Positions 18,001 through 25,860 are shown, counted from the first letter of the stretch. The stretch: DNA of 39,478 nucleotides from Candidatus Zhuqueibacterota bacterium (GCA_016783505.1 JADHWK010000019.1:1-39478); one strand, 5' to 3'. A program made the numbers and translations. Notes: a model not told the origin generated them from the letters alone.

Positions 18001-18284
18001 TCTACAACTTCAAGATAGCCCCCATTACCAAAATAGGCAATGTTACCCGATACATCCACGGCATAACAGGGACCATTTGCCCACCTTCCTATTAGTGTAG
18101 TATTACTATCGTCTAAGGCTTGAAAAGTCTCCTGCGGTGTGAAGGTTATATGGTGGCGAATATCCCTTGATGGGAGCTGTTCCGGGGGCACATTTGCTGG
18201 TCTGTTATTCTGACCAAAAGCAAGACTGCAAAATAAGATTGCAATCATTACTGTCTCTAAAATTTTACCATATTTCAATGACAT
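15048..18284 (-). CDS. T9SS-secreted LVIVD beta-propeller with cohesin, dockerin and sorting domain
   Basis: A 1078-residue exported protein. In order: signal peptide (1-25, FCSLAFG), one divergent propeller unit, twelve 42-residue LVIVD units (core YAYVAD..DGLRIIDVSTPSSPQ) and a thirteenth cut short; a cohesin-like domain (about 640-775); a dockerin-like pair with calcium-loop character (GDVSLNGEVTPYDASLIL and SLDTTVSALDASLIL, about 780-845); a second cohesin-like domain (about 850-985); and a type A T9SS domain (NYPNPFNPITTFKYAL to LLK). The 126-bp DNA repeats are nearly identical except for a few codons per unit. RBS GGAGG precedes the ATG at 18284. Promoter 18428-18456, terminator 14994-15028; monocistronic. 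Probably a surface or released binding scaffold; the ligand is unknown. Confidence 0.93.
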   Translation of the reverse strand: MSLKYGKILETVMIAILFCSLAFGQNNRPANVPPEQLPSRDIRHHITFTPQETFQALDDSNTTLIGRWANGPCYAVDVSGNIAYFGNGGYLEVVDISDPANPVELGKIVTPSIVYGVAVSGSYAYVADYWDGLRIIDVSTPSSPQEVGFFDTGGEAYGVAVSGSYAYVADYWDGLRIIDVSTPSSPQEVGFFDTGSMAYGVAVSGSYAYVADDWDGLRIIDVSTPSSPQEVGFFDTGGQAYGVAVSGSYAYVADYLDGLRIIDVSTPSSPQEVGFFDTAGQACGVAVSGSYAYVADRSDGLRIIDVSTPSSPQEVGFFDTGSSARGVAVSGSYAYVADHLDGLRIIDVSTPSSPQEVGFFDTGVYALGVAVSGSYAYVADHRDGLRIIDVSTPSSPQEVGFFDTGSFARGVAVSGSYAYVADHSDGLRIIDVSTLSSPQEVGFFDTGGDAVGVAVSGSYAYVADEEDGLRIIDVSTPSSPQEVGFFDTGGSALGVAVSGSYAYVADWDAGLRIIDVSTPSSPQEVGFFDTGSYARGVAVSGSYAYVADYWDGLRIIDVSTPSSPQEVGFFDTGSLAYGVAVSGSYAYVADYLDGLRIIDVSTPSSPQEVGFFDTGGEAFGVAVSGSYAYVADGEDGMYIIQNDLLISEIYLTIPIINAMPSDSVLVPVNVQFPIDSSFSSAGIIFGDYLGLLDFIEVDTTGSLIGAAGWAYQVNETDSLLITASAGAEDISGEGVLFRLKFAVPDTASGFIPITLISALFDESDLPIDITSGGVNVQFIPNYGDVSLNGEVTPYDASLILKYLVDYIDLNNQQLLNANVSLDTTVSALDASLILQYFVGLIDILPYDTTLGLLHASGDISMEDGEIQPGQLVQVPLYLSNGDNILAFEGLITFNPEHLTFDSLVWSELVDGFTIETDVDSGEIKVAGAGSLPDGQEGIFTTLHFTVNENFNENETTVTLQRLRWNEESVIEDVATATLGLLGISDNFSNIPSEYSLSQNYPNPFNPITTFKYALPKSSEVTLRIHNLLGQEVATLVDQTQEAGYHQVQWDATSIASGIYFYRLQAGEFSQTRKLILLK
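16377..17945 (-). repeat. Tandem 126-bp repeats encoding LVIVD blades (12 full units and part of a 13th)
   Basis: Twelve full in-frame 126-bp units and a partial one. Most bases are identical between units, with a handful of synonymous changes (for example TTCCTGCGGGG against TTCTTGCGGAG). Differences concentrate in two windows: two codons before DG (YW, DW, YL, RS, HL, HR, HS, EE, WD, GE) and the residues around a fixed Ala (GE-A-Y, SM-A-Y, GQ-A-C, SS-A-R, VY-A-L, GD-A-V and so on). Confidence 0.95.
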
Positions 18285-18427
18285 TATGACCTCCTCATTT
18301 GTTAGTTTAATTTTGTATGGCGGGTCTAACCATATATAGTCCTACCAAGATCAGTAGCTCAACAGTGGTAATCTTTGAGAGGCTAACAGTTCAGAATCAG
18401 GTTCCGAATGGAAAGGCCTGCATAGAA

Positions 18428-18456
18428 AATATAGTGAATTAAAGAGAAAGAATCAA
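18428..18456 (-). promoter_or_regulatory. Sigma-70 promoter of the LVIVD propeller gene
   Basis: TTGATT (18451-18456), 17 bp, TATATT (18428-18433). It leaves an untranslated leader of about 140 bases, part of which resembles the leader of the neighbouring SBBP gene. Confidence 0.75.
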
Positions 18457-18468
18457 GAGGAAAATTAG

Positions 18469-18507
18469 AAAAAAAAGCCTACTCAAGATGAATGAATAGG
18501 CCTTTTG
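18469..18507 (-). terminator. Terminator of the SBBP propeller gene (GCCTA/TAGGC type)
   Basis: GCCTA (18477-18481) and TAGGC (18497-18501) around a loop rich in ATTCAT, with A and T runs outside. The same 35-bp element recurs at 23186, 25861, 26538 and 31700. Confidence 0.8.
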
Positions 18508-18528
18508 ACAATAATAGGAATTGAGGTC

Positions 18529-20022
18529 TTATTTCATCAAAACCATCTTCCTCACCTTTTGAGACTCCCCCGCTTGAATTTTATAAAAATAGATTCCGGA
18601 TGAATAACCGGATGCATACCATTGAATTTTATAATAACCAGGTTCTTGATATGAATTCACTAATTCAGCCACTTGTCGGCCCAGGAGGTTATAGATTCGT
18701 AAGGTTACTTCTGCAGGTTTTGTAAGGCCGTATTTAAAGGTTGTTATTGGATTAAATGGATTGGGATAATTTTGCTCCAGATTAAACGATATTGGTATCT
18801 CATTAACATATTCTCTTATAGAAGTAGTAGTACTCTCGTATTTTATGGTTATGCAATCAAAGCCAAAGCTATCTGTTTGGGTTGTTCCGGTCACATAAAG
18901 ATAACCTGAAGCATCCACGGTGCAACTACTGCCATAGTCACCACCATTGGCAGGACCACTGTATCTTGTCGTCCACAATGTATCCCCATTGGCGGAATTA
19001 TACTTTATAGTAAAACAATCATCATTACCTCCATTATCCCCATTTAAACAAGTCCCCGTCACATAAAGATAACCCGAACCGTCCAAAGCACAGCCAAGAG
19101 ATTGATCATAACTTGTAGGACCATCATATATGCTAGTCCAGACAGGATTTCCTGAAGGATCATATTTTATTGTAACGCTGTATCTATTTCCCCTATCTGC
19201 TTCGATACCACACATTCCAGTTACATAGATATTACCTAAACCATCCACGGTGCAATCCGAATGCCCCCCATATTTCAAACTATCAATGGTATCCTGAGAT
19301 CTTCTGGTCCAGGTCGTATCGCCGTTGGAATCATATCTTATTGTAAGCAGGTTATAGTCTACTCCATTGTACGAGTAACCATTCACAAAAATATTACCTG
19401 AAACATCTACCGCACAGCCATATGCTACGTCGCGCCCATTAGCAGTGCCATCATATCGCCGGGTCCAGATAGTATCTCCGTTTACATTGTATTTGACAGT
19501 GATGTAGTCAAAGTTTATACCATTATGGGAGAGGCCTGTCACATAAATGTTACCTGAGCCATCCAAAGCACATTCTTGAGCACTATCATATCCATCGGCA
19601 GCACCATTATATGTCCGGGTCCAAATAGTGTCGCCGCTAGAAGTATTGTACTTGATGATAATAAAGTCTTTATTCGTGTCATTGTTTGAAAACCCAACCA
19701 CATAAATATTCCCTGAATTGTCTAACACACAGCCCACAGCCCCATCACCACTATTAGCATCACCATTATATCTACGTGTCCAGATAGTATCGCCGTTAGA
19801 TGTATTATATTTGATAATAATAAAATCAGTATTCGTGCCATTAAATGAACTACCAACCGCATAAAGATTACCTTGATTGTCTGCGGCACAGTCCGCGGCA
19901 TCATCATAGCCATTTCCAAGCCCATTATACGTACTGATCCATAATATATCCGGGGCCTGGGCAAGAGACTTTCCGGTCACAATCAAGAATAGAAACGTTA
20001 GCAAAAATGAGTATTTTCTCAT
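18529..20022 (-). CDS. T9SS-secreted SBBP-type beta-propeller protein
   Basis: A 497-residue exported protein. The signal peptide ends near SLAQA. Residues 25-405 hold about seven repeats of 55-60 residues of the SBBP (seven-bladed beta-propeller repeat) type: a blade core such as DNSGNIYVVGFS, then DFIIIKYN and GDTIWTRRYNG. The last ~80 residues are a type A T9SS sorting domain (NYPNPFNPITTFKYGL...KMVLMK), removed when the protein is exported and anchored. RBS GGGAG precedes the ATG. Promoter at 20145-20173, terminator at 18469-18507. A strong ribosome site in the leader starts an 11-codon ORF (20093-20128). Function beyond a surface propeller is unknown. Confidence 0.92.
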   Translation of the reverse strand: MRKYSFLLTFLFLIVTGKSLAQAPDILWISTYNGLGNGYDDAADCAADNQGNLYAVGSSFNGTNTDFIIIKYNTSNGDTIWTRRYNGDANSGDGAVGCVLDNSGNIYVVGFSNNDTNKDFIIIKYNTSSGDTIWTRTYNGAADGYDSAQECALDGSGNIYVTGLSHNGINFDYITVKYNVNGDTIWTRRYDGTANGRDVAYGCAVDVSGNIFVNGYSYNGVDYNLLTIRYDSNGDTTWTRRSQDTIDSLKYGGHSDCTVDGLGNIYVTGMCGIEADRGNRYSVTIKYDPSGNPVWTSIYDGPTSYDQSLGCALDGSGYLYVTGTCLNGDNGGNDDCFTIKYNSANGDTLWTTRYSGPANGGDYGSSCTVDASGYLYVTGTTQTDSFGFDCITIKYESTTTSIREYVNEIPISFNLEQNYPNPFNPITTFKYGLTKPAEVTLRIYNLLGRQVAELVNSYQEPGYYKIQWYASGYSSGIYFYKIQAGESQKVRKMVLMK

Positions 20023-20092
20023 GATTCTAATCTCCCTTTATAATTTTTCATTTTATTGTGGTAGTCTAATTTAGGGGCAATTCACACAAAGG

Positions 20093-20128
20093 TCAGGGGC
20101 TCATCGAACCAACGTTAATTGACTTCAT
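20093..20128 (-). CDS. Possible 11-codon leader peptide (MKSINVGSMSP)
   Basis: Within the leader of the SBBP gene, AAGGAGG lies six bases before an ATG that opens MKSINVGSMSP and TGA. The ribosome site is better than that of most real genes here. It could be a regulatory leader peptide or the stump of an earlier gene start. No terminator or pause structure follows it clearly. Confidence 0.3.
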   Translation of the reverse strand: MKSINVGSMSP

Positions 20129-20144
20129 TTTCCCTCCTTTTTAA

Positions 20145-20173
20145 AATATAAGACTTTTTACTCGATTTGTCAA
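20145..20173 (-). promoter_or_regulatory. Sigma-70 promoter of the SBBP propeller gene
   Basis: TTGACA (20168-20173), 17 bp, TATATT (20145-20150); it abuts the terminator of the upstream beta-helix gene. Confidence 0.85.
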
Positions 20174-20207
20174 CAACAAAAAAGCCAACCGGCAAGGATT
20201 GGCTTTT
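20174..20207 (-). terminator. Terminator of the propeller/beta-helix gene
   Basis: GCCAA (20184-20188) pairs with TTGGC (20199-20203), with partial pairing inside and A/T runs outside. It is closely related to the terminator at 14994-15028. Confidence 0.75.
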
Positions 20208-20230
20208 CAAGAATCTTATTCTAGTATTTG

Positions 20231-22873
20231 CTATTTTAGCAAAATCATCTTCCTCACCTTTACAAACTCCCCCGCTTGAATTTGACAAAAATAGATCCCA
20301 GATGAATAATCGGTTGCATCCCAATTTATCTGGTGGTAACCGGCAGGTTGATGCTGGGCCACCAAAGTGGCCACTTCTCGTCCGAGGATGTTAAATATCT
20401 TCAGGGTTACTTCTGACTCTTTAGGGAGACCGTATTTGATGGTGGTTATTGGATTGAAGGGGTTGGGGTAGTTCGGGGAAAGTGAAAATTGTGTGGGCAC
20501 TAAAACTATATTTTCATCAATTGAAACCATACCATATTCATACGCTCCTATATCCGGTGCTGAACCGACATATTCATCTGGTGAAAGATTCACCAATATA
20601 TCACCTTCCCAGACAAAAAAGGCGGTACCAGCATCTATGCAAGGTGAGCCTTCTTGAAGATGGAAATCACCGTTTTCTGGATCTACAAACAACGGATCGG
20701 CATCGATATTTCCATCCAGCCAATAAACAGTGCCATTATCATTAGTTACAATGCTATCTTGACCACCCTGCACGTCTGAATAAGCAATAGTAACGGAATT
20801 AGGATCACCACAATCGGCAAAATAAATTTCCTGAGGATAACCATTCCAGAGAATGGTATTCACCAAACTTGGGCTGGAATTATCTTGACAGGCAATCCCA
20901 CCGCCCCAATCCGCCGTATTCCCGGTGATGGTCACATTCACCAAACTTGGGCTAGAAATATTACAGTCAATCCCGCCACCACCAACAGTAGCCGTATTCC
21001 CGCTCACCGTAACATTCTCCAGACTAGGGTTGGAATTATCATGACAGTGAATTCCACCACCATTACTAGTAGCCGTATTCCCGCTCACTGTTACATCCGC
21101 TAAATTCGGGTTGGAATAATGCCCACAGGAAATCCCACCACCACATCCAACAGTCGTATTCCCGCTCACCGTAACATTCTCCAGACTCGGGCAGGAATGA
21201 TTCTGACAGTGAATCCCCCCCCCGTTTGAAGCCATATTTTCGCTCACCGTCACATTCACTAGGGTTGGGCTGGAATTATCCAAGAAAATCCCGCCGCCCC
21301 AACCAGAAGCCGTATTCTCGCTGATTATCACATTCACTTGAATTATGCTGGAATTAGTACAATTAATCCCGCCACCATTATAAGCCATATTCCCGGTGAT
21401 GGTCACATTCACCATACTCGGGTTGGATTCATAACAGTAAATCCCGCCACCAGAACTAGCCGAACCGTTTGTAATCATAAACCCACTTAAGACTGCCGTG
21501 GAGTCTTCACCATTCTCAAACATCACCACAGTTCCACTACTATCACCGTCTATCACCGTCTGGGAGATGTATGATGTGTCGCCTGTAGTAAGGGTAAGTG
21601 ATCCGACAATAATGTTTTTACCATTGAAGTTGATGTTTTCTATATAGGTGCCTGGACTAACCAAGACAGTGTCCCTATTGGTTGCAGAATTGATGGCGTA
21701 TTGGATTGTAGCAAATGGATTACTTTCAGAACCATCACCTGTTTCATCAGAACCTGTGATAGAGACGTACCAGATAGGGCCGGAGTAGGCCGCAGTAGGG
21801 CTTTTCTTGGCATATTTAAGGTCCCCCAGATCCGCATCATAATAAGCGATGTGAGAATAACCACTATCGTCAATAGCGACTGAAGTCCAGCCACATGACA
21901 CTGTATTATCTACAACCTCGGTCTGCCAAGTAGAACCATCCCAATAAGCATACTTCAACGGACCATTTCCATCATAACTGATGTGTGGACGGTCATTTGT
22001 ATCAAGAGCCAGAGATGTATAATTCCCAACCCATGGCTCAGAATCTACTATTTCGATCTGCCAGGTACTGCCATCCCAGTATGCATATTTAGCTCGCGAA
22101 GTGCCGAAGTAATCCTTATAGGCTATATGCGGATAGCCCAGACTGTCCAAGGCAATAGAAGAGAATTGGCCTACAGCACCATCTGTATCTACCCTCTCAA
22201 TATGCCAAGTCGAGCCATCCCAATAAGCGTACTTCAGATCAAATTCACTATCATCATAGTAGCTTAGGTGGGGATAATTACTATCGTCTAAAGCTATGGA
22301 GCAATACTCAAATTCACCACCGAGAAGAGTATCAGCGCCCTGGGTATGCCAGCCTGAAGCATCCTTGTAAGCATATCTTAAATAGCAATCTCCTGTATAA
22401 GTATAACCCGTATATGCAAAATGGGGATAGCCATCTCCATCCATGACGATAGAATTCCACTGACCTACTGTACCTGACCAGACTAATGAATCCACTCCTT
22501 CTTGCAGCCAGTTTGTACCATCCCACCAAGCGTGCCAGAACTGGTCGCCGTACCAGAGGCCTTTATCGAAGGCAATGTGGGGATTTTCAGCAGTATCAAG
22601 GGCAATAGAAGTCACCCCATAAACACTTACAGTTGTTTCCACCGATGCTATCTGCCATAAAGAACCATCCCAGTGGGCGTACTTAAGGCGCCAACCAATG
22701 GTACCATCCCTGTAACTAATATGAGGATTGCCATTTATATCGGTGGTAATGGCACACTTCACACCAACCGTTCCTGTAGTATCTACGGTCTCTAAATTCC
22801 ATTGTGCGTATAGCACTACCGGTAAGATGGCTATCACAGTGGCAATCATTTTGATTGATGCTGATTTCTTCAT
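20231..22873 (-). CDS. T9SS-secreted propeller plus parallel beta-helix protein
   Basis: An 880-residue exported protein. A signal peptide ends near VLYAQW. Residues 25-365 hold seven or eight repeats of about 46 residues with LKYAYWDGSTWQ and YPHISYYD, a propeller-like module. From WYVSITGSDETGDGSESNP a DUF1565-type right-handed parallel beta-helix begins, with about eight rungs of the form GGGIxCxxxSxPSLxNVTVSGNTA, ending in IDAGTAF and APDIGAYEYG. A type A T9SS domain closes it (NYPNPFNPITTIKYGL...KMILLK). RBS GGGG precedes the ATG at 22873; promoter at 23090-23118. Beta-helices of this type bind or cleave polysaccharides, but no catalytic residues could be assigned. Confidence 0.92.
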   Translation of the reverse strand: MKKSASIKMIATVIAILPVVLYAQWNLETVDTTGTVGVKCAITTDINGNPHISYRDGTIGWRLKYAHWDGSLWQIASVETTVSVYGVTSIALDTAENPHIAFDKGLWYGDQFWHAWWDGTNWLQEGVDSLVWSGTVGQWNSIVMDGDGYPHFAYTGYTYTGDCYLRYAYKDASGWHTQGADTLLGGEFEYCSIALDDSNYPHLSYYDDSEFDLKYAYWDGSTWHIERVDTDGAVGQFSSIALDSLGYPHIAYKDYFGTSRAKYAYWDGSTWQIEIVDSEPWVGNYTSLALDTNDRPHISYDGNGPLKYAYWDGSTWQTEVVDNTVSCGWTSVAIDDSGYSHIAYYDADLGDLKYAKKSPTAAYSGPIWYVSITGSDETGDGSESNPFATIQYAINSATNRDTVLVSPGTYIENINFNGKNIIVGSLTLTTGDTSYISQTVIDGDSSGTVVMFENGEDSTAVLSGFMITNGSASSGGGIYCYESNPSMVNVTITGNMAYNGGGINCTNSSIIQVNVIISENTASGWGGGIFLDNSSPTLVNVTVSENMASNGGGIHCQNHSCPSLENVTVSGNTTVGCGGGISCGHYSNPNLADVTVSGNTATSNGGGIHCHDNSNPSLENVTVSGNTATVGGGGIDCNISSPSLVNVTITGNTADWGGGIACQDNSSPSLVNTILWNGYPQEIYFADCGDPNSVTIAYSDVQGGQDSIVTNDNGTVYWLDGNIDADPLFVDPENGDFHLQEGSPCIDAGTAFFVWEGDILVNLSPDEYVGSAPDIGAYEYGMVSIDENIVLVPTQFSLSPNYPNPFNPITTIKYGLPKESEVTLKIFNILGREVATLVAQHQPAGYHQINWDATDYSSGIYFCQIQAGEFVKVRKMILLK

Positions 22874-23089
22874 GAGCCCCCCTTTTCTTTTACCTGAAAC
22901 ATTTCACTTAACGTCTACATAAACGGACTTCATCTCTTCAGCTACTTCTTAAGCATAGACGAACTTTTATTTCCATTTTGGCTTTAGAAGTGCGTTTTTT
23001 TTGACATTAATCGCCAGACCTGAAAAGCTAGCTAACCCATAATTATATGGTTTCAATCCGTCCAATATTTATTTATTCTTTGTATTAAT

Positions 23090-23118
23090 AATTTAACTCT
23101 TTCTTTTGCAGAAGTCAA
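23090..23118 (-). promoter_or_regulatory. Sigma-70 promoter of the propeller/beta-helix gene
   Basis: TTGACT (23113-23118), 17 bp, TAAATT (23090-23095). Confidence 0.7.
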
Positions 23119-23185
23119 GTCTTTAATACGGTAATTCCTGAATTAATCTAATCCAACTTTTGGAGGACAGTCAGATACTTAAATA

Positions 23186-23228
23186 AAAACAAAAAGCTTA
23201 CTCAATATGAATGAATAGGCCTTTTTTC
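23186..23228 (-). terminator. GCCTA/TAGGC-type terminator after the outer-membrane barrel gene
   Basis: GCTTA and TAGGC pair with one G-U wobble around the shared ATTCAT loop, with T-rich flanks. It is 130 bp past the stop of the barrel gene. Confidence 0.7.
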
Positions 23229-23356
23229 AAGAAAAAGGGAGAATTATTTTACAAAAAGCCAGTCCTTATTTCTCATAATTATTTAAGTCATTTCCTACAA
23301 AGTTTGTGGGAAGGCATAATGGGTTATGGTAGCGTTTCTGAGATAAGTAGGCTTGA

Positions 23357-24004
23357 TTAAAATGAATATCCCACCATTAATTGAATTACCGTGTTTTTAA
23401 TATCTGGCGGTTCACCATTTTTTTCTTTAAAAACATTTTTTAAACCCAAATAATACCTCAATTCGACAGTAATTTTACCCTCTGTTAAGGACCCACCGAA
23501 AATCAGCCCAAAGTCCGGGGTGTATACATCATCTGATTTAATATCCTCAGTAAACGTTGTATCAAAGAAAAAGAAGGAAGATTCAACCGACATCTCAACT
23601 TCCACTTCACCATTTAGATAAAAACCAAAGGATGGACCTGCAAAGAGTTTAGCATCATCTTGAATAGAATACAATCCAAGAATGGGAATCTCAATGTAAT
23701 TTGTAGACGTTATCACCTTCATGTAAATCCCAGGTACGCCTTCTTCGAACTTATGTCCTTTCATTGAATAAAGAAATTCAGGCTGAACAGCAAATTTCTC
23801 ATTGATCTTGAAGGTTAAATACCCACCAATTGCAAGACCAAGTTTATGATATGTGTTTGTATTCTCAACACTATCACCCCTGACACTTGCAAGGTTCATA
23901 CAGACTTTCACGCCCTTAAATATACCCTGCGCTAAAGTAGAATTAGAAAGAAGGGGCGTAAATAATATCGCCAAAACAAACAGCGTTATTATCATCTTTT
24001 TCAT
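23357..24004 (-). CDS. Outer-membrane beta-barrel protein (PorT/OMP_b-brl_2-like)
   Basis: A 215-residue outer-membrane barrel. The signal peptide (MKKMIITLFVLAILF...STLAQG) is followed by alternating amphipathic strands typical of the PorT-like family of FCB bacteria: GLAIGGYLTFKINEKFAVQPEFLYSMKGHKF, YIEIPILGLYS, KLFAGPSFGFYLNGE, DFGLIFGGSL, ITVELRYYLGLKN, and a terminal VIQLMVGYSF ending in Phe as barrel proteins do. RBS GGAGGGG precedes the ATG. Promoter at 24090-24118. It may assist T9SS, as PorT does, but many members have no known role. Confidence 0.85.
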   Translation of the reverse strand: MKKMIITLFVLAILFTPLLSNSTLAQGIFKGVKVCMNLASVRGDSVENTNTYHKLGLAIGGYLTFKINEKFAVQPEFLYSMKGHKFEEGVPGIYMKVITSTNYIEIPILGLYSIQDDAKLFAGPSFGFYLNGEVEVEMSVESSFFFFDTTFTEDIKSDDVYTPDFGLIFGGSLTEGKITVELRYYLGLKNVFKEKNGEPPDIKNTVIQLMVGYSF

Positions 24005-24089
24005 GATCCCCTCCTTACCTAATAAAAACCCCTACGGTCTTTAATGGGATAAACAATCTTTCGCCAGAAAGAACCTTTCTAGTTATTTC

Positions 24090-24118
24090 AAAATACAAAA
24101 TTTAGGTTTTAGTTTCAA
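24090..24118 (-). promoter_or_regulatory. Sigma-70 promoter of the outer-membrane barrel gene
   Basis: TTGAAA (24113-24118), 17 bp, TATTTT (24090-24095). It overlaps the stop codon of the repeat protein at 24115. The sequence CTAAAACCTAAAT inside it is shared with the promoter at 26040-26068. Confidence 0.65.
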
Positions 24119-24504
24119 GTGTTTTTCCCCTCGGCCTTCTTTTGCTTATACCTCTCCCTCATTTTCTGCAAAATCCTCTCCCTGTTCTTTTGATAATATT
24201 TCTTGTGATATTTCCGTACATATTCCATACGCTTTTCTTTGTGTTCCTGCCTATATCTTACCCAATAATCTTTATTCCTTTGATACCTGAGACGTTGCTT
24301 AGCTTTTATTGTCTCTTTATTGTCCTCATAATACGCTTTTTGAATCGCTTTGAATTTTTCTTTATTGCGATCCAAATAATTCTTCATTATTTGTTTTCGG
24401 CGTTCCCTGTTTTCCCAGTAATATTTCCGCCATCTCTCACGAATCTTATCCCTGTTGCGCTCATAATATTTACGACTATACTCTCTTGTTTTTTCCTGAT
24501 CCAT
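24115..24504 (-). CDS. Lys/Arg/Tyr-rich 15-residue-repeat protein, copy 1
   Basis: A very basic 129-residue cytoplasmic protein made almost wholly of 15-residue units: REYSRKYYERNRDKI, RERWRKYYWENRERR, KQIMKNYLDRNKEKF, KAIQKAYYEDNKETI, KAKQRLRYQRNKDYW, a shorter one, then VRKYHKKYYQKNRERI and LQKMRERYKQKK. The consensus is roughly (K/R)xxxxxYYxxN(K/R)(D/E)xI. No signal peptide or membrane segment. Similar strings occur beside some phage and giant-virus endonucleases, which hints at nucleic-acid binding, but no catalytic domain is present. The ATG at 24504 (MDQEKT) matches the start of both paralogues (26052, 30417); an upstream TTG at 24516 is less likely. Confidence 0.8.
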   Translation of the reverse strand: MDQEKTREYSRKYYERNRDKIRERWRKYYWENRERRKQIMKNYLDRNKEKFKAIQKAYYEDNKETIKAKQRLRYQRNKDYWVRYRQEHKEKRMEYVRKYHKKYYQKNRERILQKMRERYKQKKAEGKNT

Positions 24505-24620
24505 TTTAAAAAGCAATAATGATAATTACCACTTGTTTGAAGGTGTCGCCAAGATATTATACTAACAAATGTGCTATGGTACCAATTAGGAACGCTTAAA
24601 GTGAGACAGTTATTGGATTT

Positions 24621-24809
24621 CTACTTGTTATCTTTCTTTTTATATCGAATAAGTGCTATAATTAAAAATAATATTCCTAATACAAAATGTATAACTGCTC
24701 TGGTGAAATCATCTCCAAAAAGTTTAATTCCACCGGAAATAAAATAATAAATACCCACGACCAAGAAAAGTATTATTATAATATATCTTTGGCTTTTTTT
24801 CTTTTCCAT
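24621..24809 (-). CDS. Small two-helix membrane protein
   Basis: A 62-residue protein: MEKKKSQRY, a hydrophobic helix (IIIILFLVVGIYYFISGGI), a short loop with FGDDFTR, a second helix (AVIHFVLGILFLIIALI) and a basic RYKKKDNK tail. The ATG at 24809 is chosen because GGAGAATTCAA precedes it; an upstream start would add six residues. The family is not recognised. It sits alone between the PAS gene and a repeat-protein gene. Confidence 0.7.
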   Translation of the reverse strand: MEKKKSQRYIIIILFLVVGIYYFISGGIKLFGDDFTRAVIHFVLGILFLIIALIRYKKKDNK

Positions 24810-24992
24810 TTGAATTCTCCTTCCCAATAAAGATAATTTCGCCTACCACTGCCAGTAGGAGCTTAACAGGTCACCGAAATAATGACATTATTTTATTAAT
24901 ATATACTTCCTAATCGCTGGATGTTAACCTGTTATATTGAGGATCATTTGAGTTAATCAAAGCTATCTTTTTGGTAATCAGCTCTCTATTGA

Positions 24993-25613
24993 TTAAGTCT
25001 TTCTCATATCGGAAAGCTGCTGTTTCAGCTCCTTGATTTCATTTTTCAACTCAATCATCTTCAACTCCCTGTCTACTGTGATCTTTTTGAATGTCTCCAA
25101 TTTTTCTATTTGTTCCCGTTTAATCTCCTCCGCCTTCTTGCGCTCGGTGATGTCAGTGTAGACACCGACAACCCCGATCAATTCATCCCCCACCACGATC
25201 GGGGACCCGGCCAAAATAACTTCCACTGGAGAGCCATCCTTCCGATAACGGATGGTCTCTACGGTAGGCATCTCCTTCCCGCTCAGGACTGTCTGTGTAA
25301 ATCCGACCGCTTCCTCAAAGGTATCAGAATTGGTAATCAGATCGTCAATATTTTGGCCGATCACCTCCTCCCGTGAGTATCCGAACAGCCTTGCTGCGCC
25401 TGCGTTCCATTCCACGATCCGATGGTGGGCATCCAGGGTAACGATGGCGTCGGGAGCGGCTGCCAGCACTCCCTCCAGGTACAGACGGCGCTCTTCGATT
25501 TCGCGTTCCGCCCGCTTGCGCTTGATTTCTAATGCTTCCAGTTCAGTAATTCGTTTGCGCATTTCTTCCAACTCATTTATAAGTTGGTCTTTTGTCTTTT
25601 CTTCATCTTTCAT
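24993..25613 (-). CDS. PAS-domain protein with flanking coiled coils and no output domain
   Basis: A 206-residue cytoplasmic protein. Residues 1-45 form a charged coiled coil (ELEEMRKRITELEALEIKRKRAEREI). A PAS domain with its C-terminal PAC motif spans about 46-160: AAPDAIVTLDAHHRIVEWN, AARLFGYSREEVIGQ, YRKDGSPVEVILAGSPI and GVYTDITERKKAEE. A second coiled coil (EIKREQIEKLETFKKI...LKNEIKELKQQL) ends the protein where a histidine kinase or GGDEF domain would normally follow. It may act through a partner or be a cut-down sensor. RBS GGGAG precedes the ATG at 25613. Upstream lies a 430-base region with a promoter, structured leader and terminators. Confidence 0.88.
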   Translation of the reverse strand: MKDEEKTKDQLINELEEMRKRITELEALEIKRKRAEREIEERRLYLEGVLAAAPDAIVTLDAHHRIVEWNAGAARLFGYSREEVIGQNIDDLITNSDTFEEAVGFTQTVLSGKEMPTVETIRYRKDGSPVEVILAGSPIVVGDELIGVVGVYTDITERKKAEEIKREQIEKLETFKKITVDRELKMIELKNEIKELKQQLSDMRKT

Positions 25614-25860
25614 TTAATTACTCTCCCTTACAGATAAAAAATTGCTAAATTTCCGCTGGTGATGAAGGTAAATAGCGGTTGAAAATTAATCCTGGTAAAT
25701 TGCTTTCTCCTATAAGGAAAAGGATCCAGTTAAAATGCTTTTTAGGAAAGATACATAATATTTCTCTTAAAATTATCTATTTTTTGTTTTTTCAATTTAC
25801 TTGAATTTTGAAACAGGTTCGATTAATTCTAATATAACCATTTTCTTTAAAAAAGCAAGA

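Larger units (their letters stand above)
22874..23356. other. Long leader and intergenic region
   Basis: Holds the promoter at 23090-23118, an untranslated leader of about 210 bases for the beta-helix gene, a terminator at 23186-23228 and a hairpin TTCCTACAAA/TTTGTGGGAA at 23281-23310. The stretch 23105-23225 is similar to 31620-31735. No gene seen. Confidence 0.55.
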
